Positions 1-8,229 of a stretch of 64,000 nt of DNA are shown one piece after another. Position numbers and translations under genes: made by a program. Numbering within the stretch: position 1 is the first letter of the stretch; each line of letters begins with the position of its first letter. Below the pieces are notes generated by a model, which saw only the letters and a program-made list of their open reading frames with translations, did no database searches and had not been told where the DNA came from. This DNA comes from Comamonas sp. Y33R10-2 (lineage in GTDB: Bacteria > Pseudomonadota > Gammaproteobacteria > Burkholderiales > Burkholderiaceae_C): NCBI RefSeq assembly GCF_019355935.1, contig NZ_CP079925.1, positions 2,666,001-2,730,000 on the forward strand. Reading direction: 5' to 3'.

Positions 1-215
1 CATCTGTGCAATGCAGGTGCGTTAGTCACAGCCCTCGCATAAACTTGTTGTTTTGCATCGCGCAGGGTTTGTGTGTTTGGCGTCTCTTATGACGGTACTT
101 TATCGTAGCGATTCATACCAAACCTTGCCGTGCTTTAAGTGGCTGGATAAAACAGCCAGAGTGTTTCTGATCGGTTTGGGCCTCAAGCTGGCCGCCAATT
201 AAAAAGAGAAGTTCA
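1..215. other. Region upstream of parA with a LysE-like tail
   Basis: No full-length gene is visible here. In the + strand frame that closes with TAA at 200-202, a short open stretch begins at ATG 89 and gives 37 residues ending in RVFLIGLGLKLAAN. That ending resembles the last helix of LysE/RhtB amino-acid exporters. The same frame has a TAG at 23-25, so it does not continue out of the window as an intact gene. It may be the remnant of a frameshifted or decayed exporter, or coincidence. The rest should hold the parA promoter, which I cannot place confidently. A GAGAAG ribosome site precedes the parA start. Confidence 0.3.
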
Positions 216-986
216 ATGGCCAAAATTTTCTGCGTTGCCAATCAAAAGGGTGGGGTGGGTAAGACCACCACCACGGTCAACCTCGCCGCAGGCTTGGCCA
301 AAATTGGTCAACGTGTGCTGCTGATTGATTTGGATCCTCAGGGCAATGCCACCATGGGTTCGGGCGTGGACAAGCGTGCTCTGGAGCTGACGGTTTACGA
401 CGTGCTGCTGGAAAACGCCAGCATCAAGGAAGTTGCTATCCAATCCGAGCAGGTTGGCTACGACGTGCTGGGTGCGAACCGCGAGTTGTCGGGGGCTGAG
501 ATTGAACTGGTGTCGCTGGAGCGCCGCAATGATCGTTTGAAGACCGCGCTGCAAAGCGTGAGCGGCGACTATGACTTTGTGCTGATCGATTGCCCACCTT
601 CGCTATCCATGTTGACTTTGAACGGTCTGTGCTCCGCTCACGGCGTGATCGTGCCCATGCAGTGCGAATACTTTGCACTGGAAGGTTTGACCGATCTGGT
701 GAACACCATCAAACAAGTACACGCGAACATGAATCCTGATCTGGAGATCATCGGTTTGCTGCGCGTGATGTTTGACCCGCGCACCACGCTGCAGCAGCAG
801 GTCAGTGACCAGCTCAAGGAGCACTTTGGCGACAAGGTGTTCGATACCGTGATTCCACGCAATGTGCGTCTGGCCGAGGCACCGAGCTACGGTTTGCCCG
901 GTGTGGTGTTTGATGCCTCAGCCAAGGGCAGCAAGGCGTTTATCGAGTTTGCTGAAGAAATGGTGCGTCGCATCAAAAAGAAGTAA
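216..986 (+). CDS. parA: Chromosome partitioning ATPase ParA (Soj)
   Basis: This is a 256-residue ParA/Soj-type ATPase, which dimerises on ATP, binds nucleoid DNA and moves ParB-parS complexes apart. The deviant Walker A motif KGGVGKTT sits at residues 11-18, the A' motif DLDPQGN near 38-44 and a Walker B-like LIDCPPS near 122-128. Length is normal for the chromosomal family, which lacks the long N-terminal DNA-binding extension of plasmid ParA proteins. The ATG at 216 follows GAGAAG at a good distance. It heads a block with a small hydrolase and parB, and a perfect parS site starts at the base after its stop codon, so the replication origin is probably close. Confidence 0.97.
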   Translation: MAKIFCVANQKGGVGKTTTTVNLAAGLAKIGQRVLLIDLDPQGNATMGSGVDKRALELTVYDVLLENASIKEVAIQSEQVGYDVLGANRELSGAEIELVSLERRNDRLKTALQSVSGDYDFVLIDCPPSLSMLTLNGLCSAHGVIVPMQCEYFALEGLTDLVNTIKQVHANMNPDLEIIGLLRVMFDPRTTLQQQVSDQLKEHFGDKVFDTVIPRNVRLAEAPSYGLPGVVFDASAKGSKAFIEFAEEMVRRIKKK

Positions 987-1002
987 TGTTTCACGTGAAA
1001 CA
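987..1002. other. parS centromere site
   Basis: The 16-bp sequence TGTTTCACGTGAAACA is a perfect palindrome and equals the canonical chromosomal parS consensus bound by ParB. It begins at the base immediately after the parA stop codon (984-986) and lies upstream of the hydrolase gene. Its position inside the par locus supports ParB loading next to its own gene. Confidence 0.95.
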
Positions 1003-1014
1003 GCACTCAACTCC

Positions 1015-1037
1015 ATATCAATCAAGCGCTTGTAGCT
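1015..1037. repeat. TAGCTAT-family repeat, short copy
   Basis: The segment carries CAAGCGCTTGTAGCTAT, with the palindrome CAAGCGCTTG followed by the TAGCTAT end typical of the second intergenic repeat family in this window. It abuts the ATG of the hydrolase gene and so occupies the place where a ribosome site would be expected. Confidence 0.5.
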
Positions 1038-1586
1038 ATGACTTCTGAAGCAATCAAGCCGCAGGATGTCTGGCTGCTGCCTGGTTGGCAAAACTCAGAT
1101 GCAGATCACTGGCAAAGCCTGTGGCAAGAGCAATTTGGCTTTCAAAGGCTGGAGCAGCACAACTGGCTTCACCCGCTGCGCGGTGATTGGAGTATTCGCT
1201 TGCAAGAGACGGTGCTCGATGCTCCTGGCTCCGTCACGCTGGTGGCGCATAGCTTAGCTTGTGTGCTGGTGGCATGGTGGGCTGCACATTCGCAGGTCGC
1301 CAAGAGCAAGGTGCGCGGTGTTTTGTTGGTCGCTCCCGCTGATACAGAGCAAGAAAGCCTGCGCGGCGCGCTGCCAAGCTGGGCGCCTGTGTTGCTGCAA
1401 CAGCTTCCCTTCCCATCAATACTGGTGGCTAGCGAGAACGACCCATATTGCTCTTTAGCACGCGCGCAGACCATGGCCGAGGGCTGGGGTAGTCGCTTTG
1501 TGAATGCGGGCGCTGTGGGCCATATCAACACCACCAGTGGCTTAGGCCTCTGGGATGACGGCCTTGCGCTGCTCAAGACCCTTTAA
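1038..1586 (+). CDS. RBBP9/YdeN-type alpha/beta hydrolase in par operon
   Basis: This 182-residue protein belongs to the small RBBP9/YdeN serine hydrolase group. The nucleophile elbow AHSLA is at residues 70-74 (Ser72), a candidate acid is Asp135 in the segment ASENDP, and His162 in VGHINT completes a plausible triad. The N-terminal stretch VWLLPGWQ with a following HWQ is typical of the family. The natural substrate is unknown. It sits between parA and parB, 51 bp after parA and 15 bp before parB, so it is probably co-transcribed with them. A partition role is not implied by the sequence. Its start codon directly follows a TAGCTAT repeat end (1031-1037), and no good ribosome site is seen, so the start is moderately certain. 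Confidence 0.85.
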   Translation: MTSEAIKPQDVWLLPGWQNSDADHWQSLWQEQFGFQRLEQHNWLHPLRGDWSIRLQETVLDAPGSVTLVAHSLACVLVAWWAAHSQVAKSKVRGVLLVAPADTEQESLRGALPSWAPVLLQQLPFPSILVASENDPYCSLARAQTMAEGWGSRFVNAGAVGHINTTSGLGLWDDGLALLKTL

Positions 1587-1601
1587 GGAAAGATTTCAGC
1601 A

Positions 1602-2531
1602 ATGGTGACAAAGAAACCCAAGGGTCTAGGACGTGGTCTGGAGGCATTACTTGGCCCCAAGGTCAGCGAAAAAGAAGTAGCCGCTGCGAACAGTACGCCT
1701 GCGAATCTGCCAAGTTCGTTGGCATTGAGTGTGATGGTGGCAGGCCAATACCAGCCGCGCACGCGCATGGATGAAGGCGCTTTGTATGAGCTGGCCGAGA
1801 GCATCAAGGTGCAGGGCATCATGCAGCCGATTTTGGTGCGCCAACTCACTAAGGGCGAGAACTCGGGCAAGTACGAAATCATTGCCGGTGAGCGGCGCTT
1901 TCGCGCCGCGCATATTGCTGGTCTAGCAGAAGTACCTGTTCTGGTTCGCGAAGTACCCGATGAAGCCGCCGCCGCCATGGCGCTGATCGAGAATATTCAG
2001 CGCGAAGACCTGAATCCGCTGGAAGAGGCTCAGGGCTTGGCTCGCTTGGTTAAAGAGTTTGGCCTGACCCATGAGCAAACGGCGCAGGCCGTGGGCCGCT
2101 CGCGCAGCGCTGCCTCGAATTTGCTGCGCCTGTTGAACCTGGCTGAACCCGTGCAGACCATGTTGATGGCTGGTGATATCGACATGGGCCACGCTCGTGC
2201 TCTGTTGACGTTAGACCGTGCCACGCAAATCACAGCGGGCAATCAGATCGCTGCCAAGAAGATGTCGGTGCGCGAGGCCGAAGCGCTGGTCAAAAAGATT
2301 GGCGCTGAGTTCAATCTCACGCGTCAGAAGGCCAAGAAAGACGGTAAATCTCGCGATGTGAAGCGCATCGAAGAAGAGCTGTCCGATCTGCTGACGGCCG
2401 ATGTGGAAGTGCGCATCAAGAAGACGGTGCGTCGCCAAGGAAAGCTGCATGAAATGGGTGAAATTGCCATTCAGTTTGGCTCACTCGAAGAGCTCAATGG
2501 CATCATTGAAAAGCTGCGCGGTGAAGTCTGA
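1602..2531 (+). CDS. parB: Chromosome partitioning protein ParB
   Basis: This 309-residue ParB/Spo0J protein binds parS and, as a CTP-dependent clamp, spreads on flanking DNA. The CTP-binding motif GERRFRAA is at residues 96-103 and the ENIQREDL segment at 130-137. A helix-turn-helix follows at about 155-180 (EQTAQAVGRSRSAASNLL). The C-terminal part forms the dimerisation domain. An N-terminal KGLGRGLEALL stretch, which in this family contacts ParA, is present. The ATG at 1602 lies 15 bp after the hydrolase stop. A perfect 12-bp-stem terminator follows within 50 bp. Confidence 0.97.
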   Translation: MVTKKPKGLGRGLEALLGPKVSEKEVAAANSTPANLPSSLALSVMVAGQYQPRTRMDEGALYELAESIKVQGIMQPILVRQLTKGENSGKYEIIAGERRFRAAHIAGLAEVPVLVREVPDEAAAAMALIENIQREDLNPLEEAQGLARLVKEFGLTHEQTAQAVGRSRSAASNLLRLLNLAEPVQTMLMAGDIDMGHARALLTLDRATQITAGNQIAAKKMSVREAEALVKKIGAEFNLTRQKAKKDGKSRDVKRIEEELSDLLTADVEVRIKKTVRRQGKLHEMGEIAIQFGSLEELNGIIEKLRGEV

Positions 2532-2550
2532 TTGAAGCTTGAAAAATAAA

Positions 2551-2578
2551 AAAAGAGCATCCTCACGGATGCTCTTTT
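2551..2578. terminator. Bidirectional terminator, parB / aldolase
   Basis: A perfect 12-bp stem AAAAGAGCATCC / GGATGCTCTTTT with the loop TCAC lies between the convergent parB (+) and class II aldolase-like gene (-). A-run and T-run flanks make it suitable for both strands. Confidence 0.9.
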
Positions 2579-2596
2579 GCATTCAGCGCCCGCGTT

Positions 2597-3373
2597 TCAA
2601 CTGTTGTAGCCGGGTTCGATTTTGTCCAGTTTGCGCAGCAGTGCAGGCCATGCAAACTGACCGCCAAGTCCACCAGTTTGCACCTTCATTGCATGGGCTA
2701 CGCCTTCAATGATTTGGGGATGAACCTGCGTCAATTCACCGCCGCCGGACTGTGCCGAAATTTGAATTTGGCAGGCTGACTCAAACACGTACATCGAGAG
2801 AAACGCATCGGCAATCGTGGCGCCGCAGGTCAGCAAGCCGTGGTTGCGCAGCATCAGAAAATTGGCGCCGCCCATGTCTGCCACCAGCCTTGGCTTTTCC
2901 TCTTCGCGGAAGGCCACGCCTTCATAGCCGTGATAGGCCAGCGAGCCCAGCACAAACGTGCTTTGCTGACTAATGGGTAGCAAACCATTCTTCTGCGCTG
3001 CCACCGCTACGCCAGCACGTGTGTGGGTGTGAATCACGCATTGCGCATCGGCCCGTGCTTCATGCACGGCGCTGTGAATGACGAAGCCGGCAGGGTTCAC
3101 GGGAAAGGGTGATTCCATGAGCTTGTTACAGCCCAGATCTACCTTGATGAGTGATGAGGCCGTGATCTCATCAAACATCAGTCCGTAAGGATTGATAAGA
3201 AAGTGGTGCTCAGGCCCCGGCAGCCTGGCGCTGATATGGGTGAAGACCAGATCGCTCCAACCGTACAGCGCCACCAGCCGGTAGCAGGCCGCGAGGTCCA
3301 CGCGCAGCTGCCATTCCTCGGGGCTAACCAGATACTGCAAGCTGGGTATGTTCAGGCTGGGGGTGTATGTCAC
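2597..3373 (-). CDS. Class II aldolase/adducin family protein
   Basis: The 258-residue product has the class II aldolase/adducin fold, related to fuculose-phosphate aldolase and ribulose-phosphate 4-epimerase. The zinc-binding HTH motif is at about residues 115-117 (VIHTHTRAG) and a further ligand histidine is in RNHGLL near 178. The members of this subgroup found in proteobacteria are mostly uncharacterised, so the substrate cannot be named. The gene stands alone, converging with parB through a shared terminator. The start at 3373 gives the expected N-terminus, with a GGAGAG ribosome site upstream on this strand. Confidence 0.85.
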   Translation of the reverse strand: MTYTPSLNIPSLQYLVSPEEWQLRVDLAACYRLVALYGWSDLVFTHISARLPGPEHHFLINPYGLMFDEITASSLIKVDLGCNKLMESPFPVNPAGFVIHSAVHEARADAQCVIHTHTRAGVAVAAQKNGLLPISQQSTFVLGSLAYHGYEGVAFREEEKPRLVADMGGANFLMLRNHGLLTCGATIADAFLSMYVFESACQIQISAQSGGGELTQVHPQIIEGVAHAMKVQTGGLGGQFAWPALLRKLDKIEPGYNS

Positions 3374-3462
3374 GACGACTCTCCTTCATTGCTGATGCTT
3401 TGAATGTAGAGATTCGCTGCGTCACAGTCTGTTGGCTAGGTGACAGATGGCTGCATATAAAA

Positions 3463-3487
3463 AAGGAGCTTGCAGTGCAAGCTCCTT
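3463..3487 (-). terminator. Terminator of the M20 peptidase gene
   Basis: A perfect 12-bp inverted repeat, AAGGAGCTTGCA / TGCAAGCTCCTT, is centred at 3475. On the minus strand it is followed by TTTTTTATAT, so it fits a rho-independent terminator about 70 bp after the peptidase stop codon. Confidence 0.75.
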
Positions 3488-3544
3488 ATAGCTTTCAAGT
3501 CATTTCAGTCTTGAAATCAATACAAATCAAGCACTGAAAGCTAT
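3488..3544. repeat. TAGCTAT-family palindromic repeat
   Basis: A 57-bp unit is bounded by the perfect 10-bp inverted repeat ATAGCTTTCA (3488-3497) and TGAAAGCTAT (3535-3544). It lies between the M20 peptidase stop and its terminator and is one of the clearest members of the AT-rich intergenic family seen elsewhere in the window. Confidence 0.7.
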
Positions 3545-3554
3545 CAAAAATGAA

Positions 3555-4829
3555 TCATTGGATCTGCCCTTGAGACAGGTCCTGAATCATTCGGGCTGCC
3601 AAGTACAGGCGCGGTGCGATGGTGTTGATCTGCACATATTCAGCATCGTTGGAGTGCGCGCCGTAGCCTGACAGGCCAAAGCCTTCAATCACGCCGCCCT
3701 TGGCCTTGAGTGCGGCAAAAGCTGCATCGGTGCCGCCACCTGTGGCTTTGTCCATCACCTTCATGGGCAGCTGTAGTTCCTTGTCGTAAATGCCTTGAGC
3801 ATGCTTGGCCAGCTTGATGGCAACGGCATTGGCCTCCAGCGGTGGGCGGCGCACTTCAAACTTCAGCTCTACCTTGCTGGCGGGCAGTAGCTTGTTGTTG
3901 ATTTTCTCGCGCATGGCTTTTTCCAGTGCGCCAAAGTCTTCTACGCGCAGTGCACGGGCATCGGCCTGCGCGGTGGATTCTGCGGGGATGACATTGCGGT
4001 TGGTGCCAGCTTTGGAGACTGTCCAGTTCAGCTTGAGTCCTTGCTCGGGTTTGGACAGGTCTTTCATCTGCAAAATCTGGTGCGAAATTTCGTAGAGCGA
4101 ATTCACGCCATCTTCAGGCTTAGCTCCCGCGTGCGATGACTTGCCGATTACCTTCAGATAGGCCGAGCCGATGCCGCTGGTGGCCAGGCGTAGGCTGCCG
4201 TCAGTGCCGCCGCCTTCAAAGCTGAACACAGCGTCTTGCTCTGCGCCTAAGCGAACAATGGTGCTGCGTGCACCGGGCGAGCTGATTTCTTCATCGCCGT
4301 TGATCAGCACGGTCAGCGTGCCGTAGTTGTCTATGCCCAATTTCTTGAGCAGCGGGGCGATATGCAAAATCAGCGCCACGCCCTGTTTGTCGTCGGCAAT
4401 GCCCAGACCATAAGCCTTGTCGCCATCAACGCGAAACGGCTGGTCTTTGAGCATACCGGGCAGATAGACGGTGTCCATGTGCGCAATCAGCATGATGCGG
4501 CTTGTGCCCTTGCCTTTGAACTCGGCATGCACCATGGGGCCGATTTTTTCGGGCGTGTCATCCAGTCGGTAGATATCGGTGGGCTCAATCACTTCTGCCT
4601 TGGCGCCTTGTGCGCGCAGCTTGCCAGCGATGTATTCGGCAATCTTTTTCACACCTTCCACATCCTTGCTGCCAGACTCGATATGCACCAAGTCGCGCAG
4701 CGTATCCAGATAGGCTTGCTGCTCTTTTTTGGCCTGTTCTCGCAGCTCGGCTTGAGGCGCTGCGTGGGCCGCTCCAAAGGCCAGAACAAGCGCCAGAGGC
4801 AGGGCGCGCAACAAAGGAGATGAGGACAT
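3555..4829 (-). CDS. Secreted M20 family metallopeptidase (CPG2-like)
   Basis: This 424-residue protein resembles glutamate carboxypeptidase of the M20/M28 zinc hydrolases. A signal peptide is evident at the N-terminus (ALPLALVLAFGAAHA), implying export to the periplasm. Metal-site motifs are in order: AHMDTVY, GIADDKQG with its bridging aspartate, NGDEEISS with the catalytic glutamate, and a C-terminal GAHSNDAEY histidine. A dimerisation domain containing the GKSSHAGAKPEDG segment lies between. The start at 4829 is preferred over one seven codons upstream because it begins the signal peptide directly. The substrate could be a folate-like or dipeptide gamma-glutamyl compound. A terminator and a repeat lie downstream. 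Confidence 0.88.
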   Translation of the reverse strand: MSSSPLLRALPLALVLAFGAAHAAPQAELREQAKKEQQAYLDTLRDLVHIESGSKDVEGVKKIAEYIAGKLRAQGAKAEVIEPTDIYRLDDTPEKIGPMVHAEFKGKGTSRIMLIAHMDTVYLPGMLKDQPFRVDGDKAYGLGIADDKQGVALILHIAPLLKKLGIDNYGTLTVLINGDEEISSPGARSTIVRLGAEQDAVFSFEGGGTDGSLRLATSGIGSAYLKVIGKSSHAGAKPEDGVNSLYEISHQILQMKDLSKPEQGLKLNWTVSKAGTNRNVIPAESTAQADARALRVEDFGALEKAMREKINNKLLPASKVELKFEVRRPPLEANAVAIKLAKHAQGIYDKELQLPMKVMDKATGGGTDAAFAALKAKGGVIEGFGLSGYGAHSNDAEYVQINTIAPRLYLAARMIQDLSQGQIQ

Positions 4830-4929
4830 GAAAAGACTCCAAAAATTCAATAGTGCGGATCAGCTTAGCAGCCGATGAGAGCGCTTTTTGAGTGCCCGTA
4901 TTGGTGGAAACACTAGATACCACGGGCGT

Positions 4930-4962
4930 AAAAAAGCCCCGCAGCTTTCGCATGCAGGGCTT
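4930..4962 (-). terminator. Terminator of the MFS gene
   Basis: On the minus strand the sequence forms AAGCCCTGCA / TGCGGGGCTT with one mismatch, followed by a run of six T residues. It lies 27 bp beyond the MFS transporter stop codon. Confidence 0.7.
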
Positions 4963-4988
4963 CAGTTAGAGAGTCTTTGAGGGGGTAA

Positions 4989-6269
4989 TCAGGACGCGAA
5001 TGCCAGAGGGGCCGTGCTTTTCTTGTTCACACCGTCGCCCACGATAAGGGCTGACACCACGGACAACATCAGCGCAATGGCTGAGCCGTAGAACACGGCG
5101 TTTGTCATCTGATGATCGAGCATGTAACCAAACACAGGGGCGGCCAGGCAGAAGCCCAGATCCAGACCCGAATACACCGTGCCATAGACGCGGCCTGTGG
5201 CTCCGGGGGGCGCTGCACGCTTGATCAGCATGTCGCGCGATGGGCCGGCAAGGCCGGTACCCAGGCCGGCCAGCGATGCGACCACCACGGCCGCCATACC
5301 GGGCAACCAGCCGGTGCCGACGATGAACAGCAGCAGGCCTGAGCCCAGCATGCAGACCGAGATCACCCTTTCCAGTCGCTTCACACGGCCAACCAGAAAG
5401 CCGCCGACGACCATGCCGGCTGCACCGCACAGCATGTAGCCGGTGACGATCAGCGCTGTGACGGACAGCGGCAGGCCGTACATAGACTGCATGGCGGGAC
5501 TGGCAAAGGTCTGAATGGCGCTGAGCGCGCAGGTGCTCCAGAAGAAAAAAGAGAAGCAAAGCCATACCGAAGGCAGCTTCATGAAGGCCATAGGGTGCTC
5601 TTGCAATACGGGGGCTGCCGCAGCGGCAGGCTTGTCTGCGGCCTTGATGGCCTCGGCCCGGTCATCCAGCGCATCGCGGTTGAGGACCATGATGACCAGC
5701 ACTACTGCCGCGCAGATGGCGCCGCAAAAGCAGGCCATGCGCCATGAGCCCGTAGCCGTGGTGATGCCGGCCATGAACAGCGGTGCCAGTGCCCAGCCAA
5801 TATTGCCCGACAGGCCGTGTACGGAGAAGGCATGGCCTATGCGCTGCTGCGATACGCGCTTGTTCAGAATGGTGAAGTCCACAGGGTGGAAGGGCGCATT
5901 GCCCAGACCCGCAAAGAACGATGCGGCCAGCAGCATGGAGTAGCCCTGAGCGCTGCTGGCGATCAGGCCCGCCACGATAAAGCTGCCGAGAGCGGCAAAC
6001 AGAATGGGGCGTGCGCCAAAGCGGTCTACCGCAAAGCCGGCCAGTGCCTGCCCCGTGCCAGAGACAATGAAGAACAGCGAGACCAGCACGCTGAGCTCTG
6101 AATAGCTATAGCCAAAATCCTTGATCAGCCACGGAAACAGCGGCGGCAGCAGCAGATGGAAAAAGTGTGATGAACCATGGGCCAGACCGATGAGACCGAT
6201 GGTGCGTGCATCGCTTTGCAACGTAGCAGGCGCCTGATTTTGAGATGTTGTAGAGGCAGGGCTAGTCAT
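4989..6269 (-). CDS. MFS transporter (Fsr-like)
   Basis: The product has about 426 residues with the twelve hydrophobic helices of a major facilitator. Segment GLAHGSSHFFHLLLPPLFPW near the N-terminus is reminiscent of the fosmidomycin-resistance (Fsr) branch. The loop motif DRFGARPIL after helix 2 is the family signature. A long cytoplasmic loop between helices 6 and 7 contains an Ala-rich stretch. The start at 6269 (MTSPAST) is chosen; starts at 6278 and 6320 in the same frame are possible. It is divergent from an AraC-type regulator whose gene begins about 80 bp away, suggesting regulation by that protein. The exported compound is unknown. Confidence 0.87.
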   Translation of the reverse strand: MTSPASTTSQNQAPATLQSDARTIGLIGLAHGSSHFFHLLLPPLFPWLIKDFGYSYSELSVLVSLFFIVSGTGQALAGFAVDRFGARPILFAALGSFIVAGLIASSAQGYSMLLAASFFAGLGNAPFHPVDFTILNKRVSQQRIGHAFSVHGLSGNIGWALAPLFMAGITTATGSWRMACFCGAICAAVVLVIMVLNRDALDDRAEAIKAADKPAAAAAPVLQEHPMAFMKLPSVWLCFSFFFWSTCALSAIQTFASPAMQSMYGLPLSVTALIVTGYMLCGAAGMVVGGFLVGRVKRLERVISVCMLGSGLLLFIVGTGWLPGMAAVVVASLAGLGTGLAGPSRDMLIKRAAPPGATGRVYGTVYSGLDLGFCLAAPVFGYMLDHQMTNAVFYGSAIALMLSVVSALIVGDGVNKKSTAPLAFAS

Positions 6270-6346
6270 ATGTCGCATCTTAGGCAGAAGGCTTGCGTCT
6301 TGTATGCGATAGTCTGCCAAAAACTATCGTGAATGAGCCAACTATC

Positions 6347-7228
6347 ATGTCCAGTCCTCAAGCGCCCGAGCCGCTTCGTGCGGGTAAAGCCTCGGCCTAT
6401 GTGGAGACACTGACTCCTCATCTCTATGTTCCTACAGCAGAGCGGCCGGTGCGTGCTAAGTGCCGCTGGCTGGCAGCCGATACTCAGGTCAAGCCGCATC
6501 GTCACCCTTGGGGGCAACTGGCCATCTCTACGACGGGCACTATCCGCTTGACGGTGGCGCAGGGCACATACATCGTTCCGCCATCGCGGGCGTTGTGGGT
6601 GCCGCCGGGCATGGAGCATGCAGTGACCATGGTGGAAAGCGCCGATCTGCGAACCCTGTATTTTTTTCAAACCCATGGGCGCTGCGGCCCGGATGTGGGA
6701 CCTGAGGAAGAGACGGCTTGGCGACAATGCCGCGTGCTCAATGCCTCAGACCTGCTGCGCGCTGTGGTGCGTGAGTTGCCAACGCTGCCCGATGATGCGC
6801 TGAATTTTTCCGCTCAGGATATGGCGCGCGAGCACCATTTGAGCGAGCTACTGCTCGATGAACTGCGCTGCGCCAGCGCTGTGCAGCTGGGTGTGAGCCT
6901 GCCGCAGGACAAGCGCCTGCGCCTGTTGTGCGAGGCCGTTCTGGAAGACCCCACGCGCTTTGAAACGTTGGAGGATTGGGCACGTGATACTGGTGCCAGT
7001 CCGCGTACCGTGGCGCGGCTGTTTCGTCAGCAACTGGAGTGCAGTTTTACCCAGTGGCGCCAGCAGGTGGTGCTGGCCCATGCCGTGAGTCTGGCTGCAC
7101 GCAACTGGCCCATTCAGCGTATCGCGGCCGAGCTTGACTACAGCCCCAGCGCCTTTAGCGCCATGGTGCGCCGCACGGTGGGGATGCCGCCCGCCCAGTT
7201 CTTTGGTATGCACACGCAAAAGTTATAG
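6347..7228 (+). CDS. AraC family transcriptional regulator with cupin domain
   Basis: A cupin-type sensor domain (PHRHPWGQLA, then PPSRALWVPPGMEHAV) is followed by a C-terminal AraC helix-turn-helix pair within the last 100 residues (TLEDWARDTGASPRTVARLF and RIAAELDYSPSAFSAMVRR). The ATG at 6347 gives 293 residues; an upstream in-frame start at 6293 would overlap the divergent transporter gene and lacks homology-like sequence. Such regulators often control an adjacent exporter, and the divergent MFS gene is the natural target. The ligand is unknown. Confidence 0.88.
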   Translation: MSSPQAPEPLRAGKASAYVETLTPHLYVPTAERPVRAKCRWLAADTQVKPHRHPWGQLAISTTGTIRLTVAQGTYIVPPSRALWVPPGMEHAVTMVESADLRTLYFFQTHGRCGPDVGPEEETAWRQCRVLNASDLLRAVVRELPTLPDDALNFSAQDMAREHHLSELLLDELRCASAVQLGVSLPQDKRLRLLCEAVLEDPTRFETLEDWARDTGASPRTVARLFRQQLECSFTQWRQQVVLAHAVSLAARNWPIQRIAAELDYSPSAFSAMVRRTVGMPPAQFFGMHTQKL

Positions 7229-7251
7229 CTGCTTGCGCTTGATGTGAATGT

Positions 7252-8004
7252 TCAGCCGCGCTCTGCGCCATCCAGCGGCATGGCATAGATCCACACCTTG
7301 TGGCGGCTATTGCCTTCGAGGCAGGCCGTAGCCTCCATTCCCGGTAGTTTGAAGTCCAGACTGACCAGCCAGCTGCCGGGTTGCATCTCAATGGCTGCCT
7401 TGACGGCTGCACGGCCCATGCTCTCGGGCCGCTGGAAGAGATAGACCAACTGGTAGCTGCTCCAGTCCGCCAGCCAGATATCACCGCGCCGCACGCGGGC
7501 CCAAGGGCAACGCAGGGCGCAGGCCAGCGTCAACGGCCAGCTCCACTCAAGACCGTGCAGGCGCGCATCTGGCAGCTCGCTGCGCAGTGCACGCAGGCCA
7601 TCCCCCATGCCGCAGCCCGCATCAAGCACCATGGCTTGCTCAGGCAGTTCCACCACCTTTGCCAACCCCTGCAGTGCCTGAGCAGGCGTAGGAAAGAGGG
7701 GGGCATCACGCCAAGCATTGATGGGGTAGATCAGCAGCAGCAAAGCCAGTGGCAGCAGCCAGCCCCACGCGGGCAACTGGCTGGCACTGAGCACCACAAA
7801 GGACAGCGGAAACCCAGCTGCAATCATCAGCCTACGCCACCAACTGTGGCCCCAGAGACTGGCCAGTGAGCTGACAGCCCCCGCTAACAGCAAGGCCAGC
7901 CACCAAAAAATGATATGGCTGAGACCCAAAAAAACGATCCAGGAGAGCAGCCAAGTCAGCAAGGCGGGCAAAGGCCAAATCAATGAGCGCAAATGTTTAG
8001 ACAT
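7252..8004 (-). CDS. Membrane-anchored class I SAM methyltransferase
   Basis: The 250-residue protein has two parts. Residues 1-95 form about four hydrophobic helices (for instance WLALLLAGAVSSLASLWG and LLPLALLLLIYPI). The C-terminal part carries SAM-binding motif I, VLDAGCGMGDGL, near residues 125-136 and a DLxY-like later strand (SSYQLVYLF). It is therefore likely a membrane-bound methyltransferase, but the acceptor is not evident. It converges with the AraC regulator, leaving only 23 bp between stop codons. Leu and Trp content of the N-terminus is high, as expected for a membrane domain. Confidence 0.75.
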   Translation of the reverse strand: MSKHLRSLIWPLPALLTWLLSWIVFLGLSHIIFWWLALLLAGAVSSLASLWGHSWWRRLMIAAGFPLSFVVLSASQLPAWGWLLPLALLLLIYPINAWRDAPLFPTPAQALQGLAKVVELPEQAMVLDAGCGMGDGLRALRSELPDARLHGLEWSWPLTLACALRCPWARVRRGDIWLADWSSYQLVYLFQRPESMGRAAVKAAIEMQPGSWLVSLDFKLPGMEATACLEGNSRHKVWIYAMPLDGAERG

Positions 8005-8126
8005 AGACCTGATATTTACCAGCCCAAAGCATGGAAACCATCTGACATAAGAAGTAAATCAACTATTTAAAAATAAAAAAAATCGCTGGGTTCCATTGAT
8101 TCTTTAAATACCCAACGATTAAGGGT

Positions 8127-8151
8127 TTGTCAACTTGGCAAGTGTTGTCAA
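8127..8151. promoter_or_regulatory. Direct-repeat TTGTCAA element
   Basis: Two exact TTGTCAA copies (8127-8133 and 8145-8151) are 18 bp apart and flank the palindrome CTTGGCAAG (8134-8142). The arrangement lies upstream of the lipoprotein gene at 8230, and a possible -10 box TATACT is at 8184-8189. It could be an operator, but no regulator is assigned. Confidence 0.35.
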
Positions 8152-8229
8152 GAATGCGTAAAAAGCTGCGTAAATTGCTTCGGTATACTTTTTCAGTCTC
8201 ACCGGCTAAAAATCAAGGGGGAAATATTC

